64,000 nucleotides of DNA from Stereocaulon alpinum (GCA_018257865.1 JAEUBA010000004.1:124001-188000); one strand, 5' to 3'. Shown: positions 21,290-32,032, numbered from the stretch's first letter. A program made the numbers and translations. The notes: generated by a model not told the origin, from the sequence alone.

Positions 21290-22863
21290 TCATCGGCTAC
21301 AACATAAAGCCTTCCTAATCTTCTGCATTGTTGAAGGTTGCGAATCTCCTTGCTGTCTTAATCCCTGTTGTGCCGCCGAAGGTTGATTCATTGCCGGGTT
21401 AGCTTGACTTACCCTCTGAGGGAGATTTGCCGTAGAGCTCTGGAACTGTGCTTGAGTCGATGCCGTCGGTGTTACATTGTCCAGCCCCCCTGCCGCTCCG
21501 CTCTGACGCTTCGGTAGCGCTGCGCCGGAGGCGCCTGGCCTGTCGCGCGTTTTGCCCACTCCAGGTTTCGCTGGAGATGGAGGCAGGGGCTGCGCGGCGT
21601 TTAAACGGAGGGCAGTAACACCTGGTGTTCCGGGACCTCGCGGTGTGTCAGCTCCTCCACCCAGTGCCCGTGCTGACGAATTGGGGACTGCATTCGCAGC
21701 ATGTAGGTGTTGTGAGGGATGGTGCTTCATGGCCTCCCAGCCTTTACCATTGTTGAGCTTCATCCAGTCATACTCTCCATCTTCAACTTCGCCCGTGTTC
21801 TTGAGCGCTTGGGTAAAGAGCTCTCGTAGGTAGTCGTAATCAGGAGTGTCCTCAAAACCTAGGTTACGAACGTAACTAAGGTATTTGTTGAACTCCTCTG
21901 CCACTGCGTTCAGTTTAATAACAACTCTTTCTTGAAACATCTAGAGACCTACCAGGGTAGCCATCACACAGATCCTTGATAGCAGTAGTTTGCTTCTTCT
22001 CTCCAATTTTCTCGTATTTCTGCTTGTTCGTGGCGGCCTTGAGACCTTGCCATGGTAGACCACCACGGAGGAAGTACATGAAGACATGACCCAGTGCTTC
22101 CAAGTCGTCACGCCGCGATTGCTCCCGGCCCAGGTGGGTATTTATGCTCATGTATCGAGCGGTGCCAGACAGGGACTTTCTCTCTCTATATGGTATGTGC
22201 TGTTTTGTTTTGGGATCTCGATACTGCTTTGCCATACCAAAATCAACGACGTGTATGACATTTGCCGATTTCGATCCGGGTCTGCCAATTAGGAAGTTGT
22301 CTGGCTTAATGTCCCTATAGATTAGATTCTTCTCGTGGATGGTTTGAACTCTTGACAGCTGCCTAGGTATTAGCAGAGCTGTGAACTGATGAGGGATTGG
22401 CCTTGGCCGCCGTACCATTTGTTTCGCAACCATAACTACGGTCTTTGCAGAAAATCGTCGGTTGCAATGGTCGAAGAGGTCTTCAAGAGATGGTCCCAGA
22501 AGGTCGATGACGAGGATGTTATGGAGGCCTTCTTGGCCGAAGTAGTAGACATTGGGGATGCCAGCTAGCCATTGTCAGCATGTGGTTGATCTTTGTTATC
22601 ATGGTAGGTACTCACGGCAGCCTACAAGTATCTTGTAGGTCCGGTATTCGTCGCGTAATTGGGGTGCATCGCTCTTACGTGGTTCCTGTGTCACTTAGCA
22701 TCTGCTGCTGCAAGGTGGTATCCTCGACACATACGAATTTGATTGCAACTTGTTGATTGTTTAGGAGATTCGTGCCCTCAAAGATGACGCCGAAAGAGCC
22801 TTCTCCAATCTTCTTGCCCACTCGGTAATGCACTCCCACGACATTGGAGGAAGAGGACGCCAT
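21290..22863 (-). CDS. Casein kinase 1, plasma-membrane Yck type
   Basis: Ser/Thr kinase. Exons on the minus strand: 22863-22735, 22685-22616, 22564-22416, 22358-21953 and 21897-21290, giving 453 residues from MASSSSNVVGVHYRVG. Seen: glycine loop GKKIGEGSFGVIFEG, Lys in VAIKFEPRKSDAPQLRDEY, catalytic loop YRDIKPDNFLIG, DFG in VVDFGMAKQYRD and the CK1 signature HIPYRERKSLSGTARYMSIN. The C-terminal tail is Pro/Gln-rich and ends KIRKALCCSR: a basic stretch with adjacent cysteines near the C-terminus, like palmitoylated Yck1/Yck2. This points to plasma-membrane or endosomal function in nutrient and polarity signalling. The frame stays open upstream to an ATG at 23073, which would add 70 charged residues; I prefer 22863 because Yck homologues start there. 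Four short introns all keep phase. Confidence 0.93.
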
Positions 22864-23073
22864 GCGAAAAAGATATTCCCTGGTAAGTCTGATCTCTTTT
22901 TCCTGTCGGGTCTCGGTCTCTCGTTCCCTAGCTTCAGAGTCCGATACCTTTCTCTTCTTAGCTTGTGGGTTTCTTTCTTCGCTGGCGTCAGCTTGCGGTA
23001 GGGCCTTGGGGCTGTGCTCGCTGCTTGGGACAAGCCGACCAGTGGCTAGTTCCTGCAAGTGAGCGGATGACAT

Positions 23074-24066
23074 GTTAGCAATGAATAGTATAGAATGACA
23101 TGTTTGAAGTAGTTCTCAATGGCATAGTGTAGTGTGAAAGAAAGACGAAAAGTGGTCGTACACAGATGCCAACCCGAGCTGAAGCGACGCAGTGTCGCGG
23201 CTTCCTTCGCGCCTAGGGCTCACCCCTGCTCCACCAAGCTGGCAGTGACTGTAGCGAAATGACAAGATATCGCTCGCAGTAATAGCTAACCCATCGAGCT
23301 GATCAATGCTCTGATATATTGGGCGTTGTCGGGAAAGCGAAGGCGGCGATGAGGGTTTGCAGAAAGGAGAATCCTTTAGGCGACTAGGCCGGTTTAAGCT
23401 TTGCTTCGTATCTCAGCCTCAACAGCACAACAATAGGCGGTATATTAAATACTATGTGAAGGGGTAAGGCGATCGGAGAATGAGTGTCCAACAGGAGCTT
23501 GACGAGCTGCCCATATGGAGCAAGGACGTACAAGTCGTCGGGAGGTGGAGTGAGCCGGTCAACCTTCAAAGCGGGATGGGAATGGAAGGTTTTCCTTAGC
23601 AAGGCCGCTAGTTCTAGTTCTGATTCGAGCCCAAGCTTAGGGTATTCGCGCAATCCAGCGGCAGAACATCAACAACGCCTCTCCTAATAACAACAATCGA
23701 GTGTCTACCAATACACGAGGTGCTGTTCATACAGGAGTCTGTTCATTCTTCAGTATCGCATTGTGAGTATCAGACGTGAGGGTTTGTGAAGGCTTTCAGG
23801 ATACTGTCTTGAAACACTCTACTGTCCGTAACATCTGCGTGTTAGCGGCGTGACTCAACCACATTAGCTCATCGTTGCGGCGGATCTGTTGCATATATAT
23901 TCCAAAGGCAGCGCCTTTGTCAGCCCGCTGCGCCGCCGCAGACTATGAATGCGTTGTTGAGCCTTTAGGCTTTGCGGGCGTCTTTGAACAGGAAAATTCA
24001 CAGCCAAACAGTCGTTTCCTTCGTTATTCGATTGTCTTTTACATCATGTGACGTGAACTCAAACTA
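23074..24066. other. Region between casein kinase gene and rhodopsin-like gene
   Basis: A minus-strand open frame at 23653-23384 reads quite protein-like (PPPDDLYVLAPYGQLVKLLL, then HIVFNIPPIVVLLRLRYEAK) with a hydrophobic end. It has no in-frame ATG, an upstream TGA at about 23671, and no acceptor that rescues it. It may be a gene fragment or chance. The rest holds no signal. Confidence 0.3.
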
Positions 24067-25385
24067 CTACAGATGAGCATTTCCCATTCCTGCAGCACAT
24101 TGAGACCACCTCTCCTCCTCAATCACATCATGATCTCGTCTGACATGCGTTTGGTCTACCATAGCAATCATTGATCCCTCCTTAAATCTGTCCTCGGCGG
24201 AGGCCTCTACACTGTATACGCCATCAGTCCTGCTTGATAGGGTGCCATCCTTGTCAATGCCTAGAAGTTCTTCATCTAGTGTTGGCGGTGATTTGAGATT
24301 CTTATTCAAGCGGTCTTGTATCTTTGCGTGGTACTCTCGACGGGTGAACAAGGATGACAGCCCGTGGCAACGAGCCCGCTTGGATAAGTAGAAAATGTTC
24401 GGAGCGCAAATGCTGACAATAGAGACGGGTCCTTCACATCCAATCCATCGGTAGTAAGGAATGGTATTCCCTAGAATGGATAGAAGCATCAGAGTTTTTT
24501 GAGTCGTCACCGCGCGAGTTACACAGTTGAGCAGATTTATTACGAGGGGAACATACATGTAAAATCGGCGAGAAAGGTATGAGCAATCTGCGCGTAGACT
24601 ATTAGACGAGCAAGTGATATCACAATCACGCTGTACTTCTGTCAGTGCTCTGTGAAATTGGATCGATGTTTGAGCAGCCATACCAGTAAGCACAGAAGAA
24701 TATCCCCGTCAACATCAGCTTGCGCGAACGGCCTGTTTTTAGGTTCCACACAATCGGTAGCGGTATGATCATGATGACAATGTCGATTATGACACTCATT
24801 GACAATATTGCCAGGAACCAATCAAAGTTGTCAATGCAATGGCCAGTAGTTGCTGGTTGCCATCCTTTCTTCAGGGGGTAGCATTGGAAAGCTAAAAGTA
24901 GAATGCTAGCGAAGAGATGCGCAGTGATGAGAGCGTTCGTGACCCAGACGCTGATTCGAAAGACTTTCGAGTCTATAGGGAATAACCGTATATAGAAAAA
25001 GACCGCTGAGTATTTGGGAAGAGAAATCACAATATCGTAGAAGATTGTGTTTGCATAAGCATATCTCGCCACTTCAATGACCTGCTCTAGGGCAAGTTCA
25101 CCCTGGTGACGGCCCAGACCTTCGGAGATCATCTTTAATATTAATGCCATCTGGGCAATAGAAAAGGGCTGATCGCGAAATTAGACACTTCATACAACTT
25201 GCTGTAGTAGGATCACTCACTAGACTCCCAATGGCGAACCAATCATCCCACCAGAACCTCTGACCCTTCGATATCAACCTGGACCAAATTCGAAGGGCTA
25301 TAGCAATGGTAGGCAAGACAGTCATCACAATGGACAGCGCTACGAGACCTGGGACTCCACGGGTCTGGCTAGAATCCGGATCCAT
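24067..25385 (-). CDS. PTH11-like / fungal rhodopsin-domain integral membrane protein
   Basis: Seven-helix membrane protein of the large Pezizomycotina rhodopsin-domain family. Exons: 25385-25221, 25150-24684, 24630-24557 and 24470-24067, giving 369 residues. Start MDPDSSQTRGVPGL is followed by helix 1, then the family motif FWWDDWFAIGSL at about 44-55. Later landmarks: YSAVFFYIRLFP, WVTNALITAHLFASILLLAF, the Cys pair of the extracellular loop (FQCYPLKKGW, GHCIDNFDWF), VIIDIVIMIIPLPIVWNL and RKLMLTGIFFCAYC. Exon 3 supplies VIVISLARLIVYAQIAHTFL. The tail from about 270 is hydrophilic. The family includes the rice blast surface-sensing receptor Pth11, but this protein lacks a visible CFEM domain, so a receptor role is only inferred. 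The three introns are short and in phase. Confidence 0.85.
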
Positions 25386-26589
25386 TTTGGTTCCAAACGA
25401 TTTCGTAGTGGCTGAAGAAACCTGCTTACCCGCGGACAAACAAGAATTGGTGTTGAATATGACGATATTAGAGAGGTTCTATTGAATGAAATGGCAATTT
25501 TTCGACGAGCCTGCTGACCATGTTTGGCGCCCCAGGTCGAGATGTGTCCAGTTTGGCGAAGCTAGCCATACTACGGAGAAACGATTCACTTGTTCATGGG
25601 ATTTCTGCCGTGCCACAAAGCCACAAGATTTAGAACTATGCAATGTCGGACCTGTGTGGCTGTATCTCGTGCTTTTCGGTGGGTTTGTCGTCAAGCTGAT
25701 CGCCAAAGGTTTTCAGCAAGTGGGGTCGTCATCTTGTACTGTGGGGGTTGAGACATAGTGTATGGACATACTTGGTGTTGAGAAGGTGACCTGGGGGCCC
25801 TAGATATGCAGGTCATCCAAGCATGCACAGCGTCGTGGCGCTAGGTTTCCAGCCGAACCCTTTGTCCTCCATTGGGAGGTGCATACCGGTCGACCTCGGC
25901 AGTTGATCAACGCTCTACCAATGCTACGGTGTGGGTAGCAATGGAGAGGCCCAGAAGCCCTTAATTCTAGAACGTCTGGTGAGCGAGGGTGTGAGGCATT
26001 TTCCTGCAAGCTGCAGTCAGCGTGCGGAGTTAGAAAGAAAACTAACCCACGAATGCCCTTAGCTTAGGAATTGGTTCGCTAACTTCGTTGATAGCGTTGG
26101 CTGTCCCTTTCATGTATCGTAGAAAGCTAGACTTGGATTTGAAATTCCCAAAGTGACACTGACTCAAAGATGCGTATGCTCCGCTTATGGGCAGGCTCGG
26201 AGCTCGCATAACATGGACTTTGCCGCCAGAGTCCCCATGAAGCCCGGCGCATCAGCTTACAATGTCATAAAGAAACCACGACCTACCTCCCTGATCCTTG
26301 CCATTGGCGGTACACCAGACATGCTCATGGCGCTACCTAGCGTCTATGTTTCTCAAGATATGTATATTTGCCTAACCATCAAGGACTAGGTTCGCACGAA
26401 AAGTTCCTACACCGCTCGCTACTATGATGTCTCTCTTTCAGACATTCGTCGCATATCGCCACTCATTGATAGTCGACCACACCTAGATGAAGACAACATA
26501 GTACAAAGTTTCCTTGCTCAGAAGATGTCCTCTTTGCTGCTTGGATTTTTGACCAAATCAGCCCATTCCTATCGATTGAATTCGGAAGC
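25386..26589. other. Gene-free region with a tRNA-like fragment
   Basis: No convincing ORF. It holds a possible tRNA relic on the minus strand at about 25871-25939, given separately. Otherwise nothing recognised. Confidence 0.4.
25871..25939 (-). other. Possible tRNA relic
   Basis: Read on the minus strand, TAGCATTGGTAGAGCG resembles a tRNA box A with four bases missing from the D loop. It is followed by a self-complementary GTTGATCAAC in the anticodon-arm position and by GAGGTCGACCGGT, a degenerate box B. Acceptor ends do not pair well. Probably a dead tRNA or tRNA-derived element. Confidence 0.25.
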
Positions 26590-27257
26590 ATGTCCCCATT
26601 CATTTCTGTTGTTTTCCTAACCCTTGCCGCACACGTCCATAGCGCAGCGATAGCATCCGAGAATGCCATAAGTAATGCAGCACCACCAAGGTAACGCTTA
26701 AATGCGAGGCCGATCCTCGAGATATGAGTGCTCACAAGGCTTAGTAGCTCACCATTAAATGTGTCAACCATCGACCCCTTTTTAGGTAACGGCAGAGATG
26801 GGGCATTCAGGTAGTCGTACCTCAATTGAGAAACCTTGCATACTTATTGATACTGACATCCCCAAACAGCACCCCCGCCAACTTCACCGCATCGAATCCA
26901 TTCCGCCTCCCAAACATGCCGATAACGTTGTTCTTCCGCCCAGCACCAACAGCTCTCGACCGTACCGATGCCTCTATGTGCATGACCGATATGATGGTGC
27001 TAGCATTTGACACCGTGCTTTGGTTACATACTGACGTCGAACTAACGCCTGAAGGGTTCAGAGTATTATATAATGCACTGTCTTTTAGGATCTATCCTGT
27101 TGGGGCTAGAACACGTCACCTTCTGAAGGCTAGTACTGTTGTGGCGGTACTGAGGGGTATGATTTTTTATATGAATCAGGAAGGGTTTACGTATAAGTCG
27201 GTAGGCATACAACATGACCAGGCAGGTCCGATAGGGGTTGCGACATTCGAACAATAA
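26590..27257 (+). CDS. Predicted secreted protein of unknown family
   Basis: Two exons, 26590-26690 and 26870-27257, give 162 residues. Exon 1 encodes a textbook signal peptide: MSPFISVVFLTLAAHVHSAA, with small residues near the likely cleavage site after about residue 19. Splicing (CCAAG|gtaacg ... ccaaacag|CACC) keeps the frame and yields SNAAPPSTPANFTASNPFRL, which contains one N-glycosylation sequon (NFT). The mature part has coding-type codon use and segments such as DMMVLAFDTVLWLHTDVEL and LKASTVVAVLRGMIFYMNQE. It has only one cysteine, so it is not a disulfide-stabilised effector type. No family recognised; a secreted fungal-specific protein is the most I can say. The 179-nt intron is longer than most here. 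An antisense open frame over exon 1 is a shadow. Confidence 0.6.
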
Positions 27258-27655
27258 CAAGTGGAAGGTAGAAGGTGGAGTGGAAGATTCATAAGCCGTG
27301 CAACTGTATATTGTCGATAGCACCACATCACTAGATATCTGGTCCCTCCGGCAGATGGCTGAAATCTGAGTGTGCGGATCTGTCAAAGAACGCATTGATC
27401 TTGTGCATGTCTCTAGTCATTCCATCCTATGGGCAGATATTAACCATAAAAAGTACCATTGGAGCCATTGGCACGATCTTCTCTCGAGCGTTTTAGATGC
27501 TCTCGCTGCCTTGCTCGAAGGCCCAATGAAGCTCATCTCGGCTTGGCGCGAACGGGTTTTGCGGTGGAGCGGCAACTTTCCGTAGTGCGGGGCAAACTCC
27601 GCTGACAAGAGATAGGGATGTGAAGACGCCTTGAGGGACAATAGATGTTGCAAGA
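27258..27655. other. Intergenic region upstream of SDR gene
   Basis: No coding signal; promoter region of the downstream dehydrogenase gene. Confidence 0.4.
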
Positions 27656-28864
27656 ATGCCTTACAGCCTCAAAAACAGAAACGTACTAGTGACCGGGGCG
27701 TCAAGGTGAGCGAAGAGTTGATGAACTTATTGTAGCTTGGTATTGACGTCAAATCATAGTGAACGAGGATTAGGCGCCATCATTGCGAAAAAGTTCGCCA
27801 TTGAAGGATCGAATGTTGCGATCCACTATAACTCAAGTGCCGAAAAAGCGAAGCGGGTGGCTGAAAAGATAGAGAAGGAATACAGTGTCAAGACCATTGT
27901 GCTTCAAGGTGTACGTGGATTTGATACAAACCTTAGACCGGCATTTGATGTCTTATCTAGGATACCGGAATTTTCGAAGACTGTGAACGGCTGGTGCAGG
28001 AGGCCATAGATGGCTTAGGAGGGCTGGACATCATTGTATCTAATGCCGTGAGTCCAGCATGCGAGGGAGGGATCAGGCTTGTACTCTTTCATCTGATGCC
28101 AATAGGGATGGACAAAATTCACAGAATCTGGAGAAGGTAGATTTGGAGATCTCAACTTCATGACCGAGCAAGAATGGGACAAGGTACCGATACATAGCCA
28201 CTGCTTGTAAGGATCTCCGCTCATGTCTTAGTCCTGGGCCGTCAATTGCAAGGCGCAATTGCATCTTCTTCGAAAAGCCTTGCCCACCTTCAACGCCAAT
28301 CCAGACGGGGGCGCTTTTCTGTTGACCTCGTCCATCGCAGGCGTGTCAGCCTCGGGAAGTACCATGGCATACTCTGTCACTAAAGCTGCAGGTTCGATTG
28401 TTTGTAGGGCGGAGAGCTGCATGAGCTACTAACACGTCGCTGGCAGGCCTCCATTTGGTGAAGTGCCTGGCTTCAACCCAAGGACCCAAAGTGAGAGTCA
28501 ATGCAATCCTCCCAGGCTTGCTTCTGACTGAATGGGTGAGGATGCACCACAGAAGTAATTGCGAAGGTTGATATTGACTCGGTCAAGGGCGATAAATTCT
28601 CCAGGAAAACGATAGAAAGCTGCGAGCAAAAATCATATCTCGGGAAGACAGTAAGCACGCCCACTTCGAATTCAAGTGTGGCATAGGTTGACTTTTACGC
28701 AGACAGACGTAGAGGACTGTGCGGACGCGTTCATATCAGTTGCAAAGAATGGCTCTATGACTGGACAGAACATCCAGATTGGTGCGTATAGCTTCCCAGA
28801 AGGAGTAGTCGTTACTGACAATCGTTTAGATTCGGGATTGGCTATGCTGGGAAGGTCGGGCTAG
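27656..28864 (+). CDS. Short-chain dehydrogenase/reductase, nine exons
   Basis: Classical SDR with NAD(P)-dependent oxidoreductase fold, 263 residues. Exons: 27656-27705, 27760-27910, 27961-28047, 28106-28183, 28232-28391, 28447-28535, 28588-28650, 28703-28781 and 28830-28864. Reconstructed landmarks: NRNVLVTGASSERGLGAIIA (cofactor loop assembled across intron 1), GGLDIIVSNAGWTKF, active-site Ser in AFLLTSSIAGVSA, catalytic YSVTK in MAYSVTKAAG, PKVRVNAILPGLLLTEW, and the usual SDR C-terminus MTGQNIQIDSGLAM across the last intron. Every intron is about 50 nt and phase-consistent, which is strong evidence for the model. At intron 2 the donor is GTACGT after LQG; the nearby GTGTAC would break the frame. 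Substrate unknown. Its stop lies only 22 bp from the end of convergent FMT1, so 3' UTRs must overlap. Confidence 0.85.
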
Positions 28865-28886
28865 TTATTCCGACATTAGAGTAGAT

Positions 28887-30259
28887 TCATGCAACGCCTT
28901 TTGTGGATGATCTCGGGTTGGAAAGCTTTTCGGCGTCCTTCTTTGATGAAAGAGGGAAGCGGAACAGTAAACCCTCATTAGAAAGCGTGACAGAGTCATT
29001 CATGCTGGCCCGTAGCGCCGCTTGTATAGGATCGGCTTGACCTCCGCCTTCAATCTTGATTTGGCCAATCCTCAAGACTTTATTGTCACAGCTTCTAATA
29101 AAGACCATTTGAGACGGTTTCCCATATCCTACGACCACTGGCTGTCGGATGGGGAAATATGCATCAGGGGCATCCTCGTATAGCTCGAATCCTGTACTCC
29201 ATATAATCCTCCTCTTATCCTCAGTGTCAGCATTGACTCTAGCAGAGCTCCAAAGCGGGCCAATGACTTGATTTCGTCTTAGTATCTCTTCTGCTGTCCA
29301 GGTATCCCAGTCTACGAACCGGTCCTTGGGTGTGATCTTGGGTGCAGCTCGTGCTGTTGCTGTTCTCTGATCATGCTGGACACTTTCACGAACGTCGGTG
29401 CCAGCTAGATACAGACGATCCTTGATACAGCTAAGAAGCATGTTAGCACCTTTAGGTGCCACTTGGTCCAACAGCTCTGGCACTGTGCTACATTTGTGCT
29501 CCCATCCTGGGGACGGTGTCTGTGCAAGTATCCTGCCTTGATCGAAGTGCTTTGGGTGTAGTGTCTGAACAGTGACCCCGGCATGTTCGCAGCCAGAGAG
29601 AAGTGTATGATACAAAGGCGCTGCACCGTGAAAGCTACAGTCATTAGTGAACACGTAAGCTAGAGTGATGGTAGATATCAGGTACATACTCAGGAAGAAT
29701 GGACGGATGCACATTCAGACCTCCATACTTGGCTCCCTCCAAGATTCGTCGAGGTACGAACAGTCCAAAAGAGACGGCAATAATAAGATTGATAGGCAAG
29801 CCTCGAGGCTTCGGAGGCTAAAGTGGGATTAGTGTTGGAGTATTGATGCCACCCAACCGGTGAAGGCGAGGTCGTACCTCCCACCCTCTAAAAGTGTCAA
29901 GCTGATGTAAGTCCAGAGACAATTTGTTCGCAACCTCTGCAATTGGCACTGTTTCATATTCAGATAGAGTCATGCCAAAATCTGCAAGCAGTAGTACCAT
30001 CTCGGATTTGCTTAAGACCCCTTCCCGTCGGTTTACCGGGCCTACAGACTACATCAATAGATGCTATGAGGTCGTCGCTTGTCTGATATTCTGCAAAGAG
30101 TTTCACTAAAGAAGCAATGCTGAATTCATCAGAGCCGCAGAAGAGAATACGCAGCGTTTCGGACTGATCGCAAGTCGTGTAGTAGCGCGTCCGAGATCTC
30201 AGAGGCGTAGTCTTAGGCAGGTGGTTCCTGAGGATACGGCTGTACACCAGAAGTCTCAT
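28887..30259 (-). CDS. FMT1: Methionyl-tRNA formyltransferase, mitochondrial
   Basis: Formylates initiator Met-tRNA with 10-formyl-tetrahydrofolate for mitochondrial translation. Exons: 30259-29998, 29948-29878, 29817-29690 and 29634-28887, giving 402 residues. The N-terminus is Arg-rich (RILRNHLPKTTPLRSRTRYY), a presequence. Domain landmarks: LRILFCGSDEFSIASLVKL, GKPTGRGLKQIRDVPIAEVA (across intron 1), INLIIAVSFGLFVPRRILE, and the formyl-transfer segment GGLNVHPSILPDFHGAAP (across intron 3) with the Asn-His and SxLP-type loop of the family. FDQGRILAQ supplies the catalytic-region Asp. The C-terminal OB-like domain follows (RFVDWDTWTAEEILRRNQV). Divergent from Hv1 with a 337-bp shared promoter. 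Identity secure. Confidence 0.93.
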
Positions 30260-30573
30260 TCTTCAACGCGTCAATGTATTTGTGTTTGTTTCGACTGGCC
30301 GAATCGAGCACTAAGATAGGGCTGAGCCTTGGCTATCTCTTGGCACAGAGGGGCATTCGACTTCCTCATGTCGTATGACAGAACTTCTTCAAGGTAGGTG
30401 CGACACATTCTTCACCATACCTCCAATATGATAGTAGATGTATGCTAATTTAGCCAGCGTCTCCTAGACGGGTCTTTCTTGCGATCCTTAGCATTGCCTC
30501 AAGTGGGTGCTGATAGGCCTACAGAAAACATCTACACCGCACGGTACCGCAGGCATTCCAACCAGATATCAGA
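30260..30573. promoter_or_regulatory. Shared divergent promoter of FMT1 and Hv1
   Basis: About 310 bp between two divergent start codons. No other gene. The Hv1 side contains a short upstream ORF, listed separately. Confidence 0.45.
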
Positions 30574-30594
30574 ATGCTTAGAGCCTCTCATTAG
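30574..30594 (+). promoter_or_regulatory. Minimal upstream ORF before Hv1
   Basis: ATG CTT AGA GCC TCT CAT TAG encodes six residues and stops exactly 2 nt before the Hv1 ATG at 30597. This is the same spacing as the Nup133 upstream ORF in this window. It would lower or condition translation if within the leader. Confidence 0.5.
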
Positions 30595-30596
30595 TA

Positions 30597-31276
30597 ATGA
30601 ATACCGAGGAGAGTCAACCGCTCCTCGCGGATGATACCCTGAGAGGGCGTGTTAGACAACAGTACCATGGCATGGTGGTCTCGGTCTCCTACGACAATAA
30701 AGCCCGGAAGCAAACCAAGCGCTTCCTATCATCCAAATATGGCCACTACGCGGTATTGCTCCTTGTCTCTCTCGACGTTAGCTGTATCTTTGCGGACTTT
30801 CTGATCAGTCTCTTCATCTGTGATCATACATGCGGTAAGGGGGAGCCCGTGAGCCGGGAGTTACCCAAGGCACAGGATGCTCTTGGAATTGTCAGTCTTG
30901 TGTTCAGTTGCTTGTTCATGGTAGAATTACTAGCCAGCATATGGGCCTTCGGTCTCGAGTGAGTGAACTTCGGGCTGGATCAAAACAACGCTGACTACGT
31001 CTAAGGTACTTCAAATCCAAATTCCATTGCTTTGATGCTACTATCATCATTGCCGGGTTCGTCATTGACGTCTGTTTGAAAGGAGTGCTTGAGGAAGCAG
31101 GGTCTATTGTGGTGATATTGCGACTCTGGCGAGTATTCAAGATCGTCGAAGAATTCAGCGCCGGAGCATCGGACGAGATGGATCACCTTACCCAGCGGAA
31201 CGAGAAGCTGGAGAAGGAGAACTCTGAGTTGAAGAGGGAGTTGAAGACTCTTAAGTCCAATGAGGACGGGCAGTAA
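30597..31276 (+). CDS. Voltage-gated proton channel Hv1
   Basis: Four-helix voltage-sensor protein that itself conducts protons, expected in the plasma membrane. Exons 30597-30958 and 31006-31276 give 210 residues. S1 is YAVLLLVSLDVSCIFADFLI with D60 at the position of the selectivity-filter Asp of human Hv1 (D112). S2 is at about 94-120, S3 HCFDATIIIAGFVIDVCLKG at about 128-147, and S4 VVILRLWRVFKIVEE carries R160-x-x-R163-x-x-K166. The third S4 charge is Lys rather than the Arg of animal Hv1. S2-S3 meet across the 47-nt intron (WAFGLEYFKSKFHC). The C-terminus, LTQRNEKLEKENSELKREL, is a canonical coiled coil that should dimerise the channel. No pore domain follows S4, which separates it from cation channels. 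Fungal Hv1 homologues are known; identity is strong from S1, S4 and the coiled coil. Confidence 0.92.
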
Positions 31277-32032
31277 TGTTGTCTTTGTGTTTGAGAAAGA
31301 GGGGAACTCTGAGGACCTGGATTGGAGAGGAAATTCTTGGCTTTGGAGGCCGACTTTACTCGGATCACACCATCAGCTCCAAGCGTTGTGCAGCTTAAAG
31401 ATGACAACTTCACTTGAACTCGGTCGTGTCTCGTGTTCGACATGGGTTATAAGGTGTGCAAGGCAGTTTTGGACGAGATGAGATGGGTTCTGAGACGGTG
31501 GAGGTTGCTCATTACGGGATGCGGAGGGATCATCCTTTCAAACCTCGTCGGAGGCCGTATACTGCAGGAACCCGAACGGCGTTATATCAAGCCATGTAAT
31601 CCTTGACGAGGACTTTATCGTCGCCTAGAGTAATTCTTTCAAATTGCAATTTCGAGCCTTAGTTGGTCTGTGCTGCATTGCGTAAAACTCCCGGCGATCA
31701 GGGTCCTTCGGCTCAAGATCTTCTGGCTGAGGCGCCGCTGATGATTTTATTCCCACCAGGCCACTTAAGGCAATGCACAACCACCTCGAAAGAGCCTCCC
31801 TGCAGTAACGTCCCAGGTACTCTGGTTGATTCTTGTTCAAATACACTCTCCCTATCCCTTCGAGGCACTGCATCTCCCTCCTGCATGATACGTTGACAAT
31901 CCTCCGCTCGTCCCAATCCTCCCCCTTCCTACAATTACCCTCGAAGCCAGACCGCCTAATCATCCGTGCGCAAGTTTTAATACATGAGAGAGAGCAGGAG
32001 GTGACCAGAAGAGTTTTCCGGCTGGGTTTATC
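31277..32032. other. Intergenic region upstream of PP2C gene
   Basis: No gene. An upstream ORF of six codons (ATG at 31984, TGA at 32002-32004) lies 28 nt before the PP2C start codon. Confidence 0.4.

Noticed and set aside
26463..26825. 120-codon minus-strand open frame
   Set aside because: Antisense to the signal-peptide exon and intron of the secreted-protein gene; starts at a non-ATG codon.
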